Source: Rhizophagus clarus
Taxonomy: Eukaryota; Glomeromycota; Glomeromycetes; Glomerales; Glomeraceae
DNA length: 64,000 nt
NCBI GenBank assembly: GCA_015698045.1
Contig: BLAL01000075.1
Location: 248,001-312,000 of the forward strand
Direction: 5' to 3'
Of the stretch, positions 60,826 through 64,000 are shown one piece after another. A model generated the notes under the pieces. The model made no database searches, was not told the origin of the DNA, and saw nothing but the letters and a program-made list of their open reading frames with translations. Position 1 is the first letter of the stretch, and each line of letters begins with the position of its first letter. The translations under genes and the position numbers were made by a program.

Positions 60826-60882
60826 ATTATCTGAATTTTCAGTAAATTTTACAGGCTTATTAGATTCAGTGTTGTTAAACAT

Positions 60883-61166
60883 TATTGGGATCCTGACTTT
60901 TGTTGACGAAGTTAATAATATTTTTTTTATTTTGTTCAATTTAAACTCACTTGTTTTATGAGACTGGTACTACCAAAACGTAATCATGCATGAAGGTAAC
61001 CTGTCGATCATTTCAGGTGATACTTTTTTGCCAATCATAATTTATCAACATGCGCATTTAATTGACATTAACAGTTAATGTATTTACTATTTATGTAGCT
61101 ATCTATTTACATACATAACAAGGATAAATCCCGTAAAACTTCACCTTAGTGAAAATATTAGATATA
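60883..61166. other. Presumed former promoter of the split kinase gene
   Basis: Directly upstream (on the minus strand) of its ATG at 60882-60880. Nothing else is seen. Confidence 0.3.
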
Positions 61167-61396
61167 TAGGACCCAGAAATATATATATAGGGGTCAGGTG
61201 GTGAAAAAAATTTTTTATATGAGCTGTACGCATTTTTTTCAGGGCCGGAATTACGATAGTGCTAGTCAATTTTCAAATTAAGAAATAAATCTTTGATCAG
61301 CACTATCTAAAATTATTCACAAAAGGAAAGATCTGCATGGTTTTTATGGTTCATTGTATGCAAACTCAAACCTGACCCTTTTATATTTCTGGATCC
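61167..61396. mobile_element. MITE with GGACCCAGAAATATA ends (~230 bp)
   Basis: Left end GGACCCAGAAATATATATA followed by GGGTCAGGT; right end, read outward, GGATCCAGAAATATAAAAGG followed by GTCAGGT. TAGATATA occurs directly on both sides (61159-61166; 61397-61404), a likely 8 bp duplication. A related single arm lies at 41916-41993. Confidence 0.7.
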
Positions 61397-61404
61397 TAGA
61401 TATA

Positions 61405-62399
61405 TTATGAAATTAATTTGATAACAAATATCCTCCACTACAAGTGGAGCAGGTGAGATCAGTGTTTTCATTCTAATAATTTGTTACAATCATAGGATAT
61501 ATAATTTGCAATTTTGACTTACTTTCATTTATTAGTTAGTCTGCTTTGAATTTTTTATTTTAGCATTGTTGTAAATATACTTTTGTATTGCTATAAATCA
61601 ACATAAATCGACTAATAAAGCATTTGCGCAAGTTAAAAAAAAAATGAAAAAAAAGAACGTAGCTATTTACATACAGTTGGGTTAAAAGACTTTTTTTTAA
61701 AAAAAAAATTATAACTAAATGAATACGATTCAAATAATTTAATATCCCAATAATAATAATAGTGAACTTGTAACCATAAATAGATCATTTACATTTTCCA
61801 GGTTTTTTAAAAGATTTCTTTGTAAATTATTTTTATTCGAGAATTTCAATAAATGTATCATTATCTATCTTTAGCTGTTTAACACTTAAAGAATAATTTT
61901 GAAAAATAAAACATTATAATATGAATTATATCAAATAACTGTTTATCCTGCAGCCGCTGATGATGCTTATAAATACGATATTAAATACCACACGGTTATT
62001 TTTAAATGGATCATAATTTTTTTTTTTTTTAATTGGTAAATGCATTACTTTATTGATTATTTATGTAAGAGAACATACATCAATTTTGAATACATTAGAA
62101 AAGTTATAAACTTCACTATATACCAATATACATGAACGGGTCAAGTTCTTTGTACGTCTATCCTATGAACTATCCATGACTAAAACTATCAATCTATTTA
62201 GTCTATATTTATATCCAATGTAATTATATCAAATTTGTTTTTATAACGCCCTTCGAAAATTTTACCAATTATTTTGTTTTTATATTCATTTATTTTTTTG
62301 TATTTTCATAATTTTATAGTTGTTTTTGTGGTTTTTGTGATTTATATTATTATTTTTAATTATATTTGGTCGTTAATATCGTCCTTTTTCCTTTTATTT
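61405..62399. other. Intergenic AT-rich DNA
   Basis: No supported gene. Confidence 0.45.
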
Positions 62400-63060
62400 C
62401 TTTTGTCAAGTTTGCGTTCAGCTACGTGATTGCATCTTTTGTATCAGATTTTGTTTGGATGGCCGTTAAAAATTTGGATATCAATGTTAGACCTATGTCT
62501 TTTAATGATAATATTGGGAAGATTTTGTCACTTCATGTATTATTATTCCTCTAGTTAATTCTATTAGGATATTTTCTCCTATAATTAGGTCTGATTTTCT
62601 TTTAACAAAGTTAATTATCTGGTCTATCATTTCTTCGCTGAGCTTACTTTCCTCATGTGATAACTCTACTAGTTTCTGTATTTCACATGTGAAAATCTTT
62701 TTGAGAGTAACATTATTTTGTGAACATTGCGTACCAATTCTCGTCTTCCACATTACAACGTAAACACTTTTTAGAATCTACTCCATATACTTCTCGTTCG
62801 AAACATAATTCGTAGGTTGGCAAAATTCTAAAGAAATTTTTATATATAAATGATCACGTTCTGTGGCCAGTTTTGTTTGTGTTATTATTATTAAATTCTA
62901 TTGTATTGTCCATTGGTTTGAAAGTATTAACCCAGTTGATTTTGCTATAATTTTCCCTATAATAATATCTTTTGTTCAACCATTTCGAAGTAATTCTGCT
63001 TTATATTCTGCATCGTTCACTTATTTCATCTTATTTCTATATCGGATAATGAATCTTGCG
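62400..63060 (-). pseudogene. Degraded coding relic resembling a LINE C-terminal region
   Basis: Minus-strand pieces in changing frames: FIIRYRNKM, NDAEYKAELLRN, then ELCFEREVYGVDSKKCLRC (a CxxC-type zinc knuckle) followed by a DENWYAMF-like piece, and SEEMIDQIINFVKRKSDLI to 62502. The knuckle after an acidic/aromatic region resembles the tail of RNase H-bearing LINEs. This is a resemblance only; the rest of the element is not visible. Confidence 0.3.
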
Positions 63061-63119
63061 CCTGGATAATTTCTTGTTCCATGAATGTAAGTGTAGCCTG
63101 TATGTCTATGTCTTCGTTT

Positions 63120-63240
63120 TGATTTTCACTTTCATCTTCTCTATAGGGATTAGAACCGTCCAAAAAACCTTAACCGGTTAATTATTTGGTTAATTTATGA
63201 TGAGGTTAACCATTTAATTAATTGGTTAAGATATAAGTTT
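63120..63240. repeat. AACCGGTTAA / GGTTAATT iteron cluster
   Basis: AACCTTAACCGGTTAATTA, TTTGGTTAATTTATG, GAGGTTAACCATTTAATTAA and TTGGTTAAG follow each other within 120 bp. This may be one arm of a palindromic element whose other arm is absent. Confidence 0.4.
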
Positions 63241-63628
63241 TGCGTTTAATGCGTTTAAAAGTTTTTTTATTTTGCTCATTTAAATATTTAACTTATACTG
63301 ATATGATTTCTTTGTTGCACCAATTGTTCCTATTAATAAATACAGGTTTAATTTCCTATTTTTTTAACATATATTATTTGAAAAAAGAAGTCATAAATTA
63401 CTTGCCTCCTTCAATTTTATTGTGAGCTGTATTTAAGTGGTATTTCATATTTGATGTAGAGCCTATATATATCTATATATTTATAAGTTACATTATTACA
63501 TTGTTATTCTTTCTCATTTTTAATTATTGGCACTATACATTGTACTTTTTCATTACCAATTTTTTAAAATATTCCCATACTAAGTTTTTTTCAGACTTAT
63601 AAGATTTTAGTTTTTTTACTTGCTGCTG
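63241..63628. other. Intergenic AT-rich DNA
   Basis: No supported gene. Confidence 0.45.
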
Positions 63629-64000
63629 CCCTATAAAAAATAAATGTTCGGAAAATGTTATCAAAAATGTCTGGAAAATATCTGGAATAAATCTGATGTG
63701 TCCGGAAAATGTCCACTTTTTTGGTACATGTTTGACACACTTCTACTACTTAAAATTTTGACATGTCCTAACTTTGTCCTGTATTCGTTCAGTATTTGTT
63801 CGGTATAAAATTTTGGACAAATTCTGGACAGTTAAACCTGGACAAATTCTGGACATAGTAAAAAAACGAGATAGACAAATTCTGGACATGAAAAAGTTCA
63901 GGACAAATTCTGGATACTATTTCCAAAAAAGGATAAATTAATTTTGTAAAAAAATGCAAAAAGCACAAAACTGACATTCAAAACCTTTTCTGTCGTACTA
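63629..64000. mobile_element. TGTCCGGA MITE, copy 3 (cut by window end)
   Basis: Starts CCCTATAAAAAATAA directly after CTG and follows copies 1 and 2 base by base, with scattered substitutions, to the end of the window. The right end and the second CTG should lie about 270 bp beyond. Confidence 0.88.

Larger units (their letters stand above)
47713..60882 (-). pseudogene. Kinase-Sel1 gene split by at least four insertions
   Basis: Five pieces on the minus strand line up as one gene of the fungal kinase-Sel1 type. Piece 1, 60882-60826: start MFNNTESNKPVKF up to NEW. Piece 2, 60456-60440: the IN of the NEWINWIEEAI motif. Piece 3, 59789-59691: WIEEAIS, then FKNYEFNNF and a glycine loop GFGDFGEVY. 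Piece 4, 59340-58858: rest of the N-lobe to HRDL. Piece 5, about 49490-47713: KLADF, C-lobe and Sel1 repeats. They are separated by a 369 bp MITE (60457-60825), a 650 bp MITE (59790-60439), a 350 bp fold-back element (59341-59690) and a ~9.3 kb block. The first two gaps are precise: dropping one copy of each target duplication rejoins NEWINWIEEAI in frame. Host gene, non-functional. Confidence 0.75.

Noticed and set aside
1-64000. tRNA or rRNA genes
   Set aside because: Scanned by eye for TTCGA-type T-loops with flanking stems and for rRNA-like conserved blocks; none convincing. A dedicated scan (tRNAscan-SE, Rfam) would decide.

Overview
The window is very AT-rich eukaryotic DNA with short introns (about 60-110 bp), crowded with small transposons. 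Several gene families here (kinases with a CxxC ribbon plus WTSGN linker, kinases with the NEWINWIEEAI N-terminus joined to Sel1 repeats, an F-box protein, an LRAT-fold protein) look like the expanded families of arbuscular mycorrhizal fungi (Glomeromycotina, Rhizophagus-like). That assignment is an inference from family resemblance; no search was run.

Layout. 1-1130 is a LINE 3' end, followed by T-rich and tandem-repeat DNA. 5.3-14.6 kb is the centrepiece: two head-to-head genes (5488-9385 minus; 10185-14216 plus), each with seven exons that are all multiples of three and separated by phase-0 introns. Each encodes a string of five degenerate copies of 'zinc ribbon + WTSGN linker + first half of a kinase N-lobe' before a final kinase domain. 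The minus copy has lost the catalytic Asp; the plus copy keeps it but has an in-frame stop inside one skippable exon. 17.4-26.3 kb holds two well-bounded MITEs, a ~170 bp satellite, a duplicated candidate secreted-peptide gene, CCGACA-type iterons and a TTAGGG-like tract. 26.4-27.8 kb is an apparently intact Tc1/mariner element. 28.4-32.1 kb is a broken MULE with a 10 bp target duplication and a mariner-type MITE inside it.

33.6-46.4 kb is the most ordinary genic part: an 8-exon amino-acid permease with two apparent GC-AG introns, a single-exon LRAT-like protein, a kinase pseudogene and a two-exon F-box protein.

47.7-60.9 kb is one kinase-Sel1 gene on the minus strand, pulled apart by at least four insertions: a 369 bp MITE, a 650 bp TGTCCGGA MITE, a 350 bp near-perfect fold-back element and a ~9.3 kb block. 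That block consists of simple repeats, a 33 bp minisatellite, a possible solo LTR fossil, a hAT MITE and a 19 bp minisatellite. The last 3 kb holds another MITE, a degraded LINE-like coding relic and a third, partial TGTCCGGA MITE.

The most interesting system is the poly-N-lobe kinase pair; the exploded kinase gene is the best record of transposon history. Intron boundaries were placed by hand from GT/AG (or GC/AG) sites that keep frame and family motifs; none is backed by transcript data.
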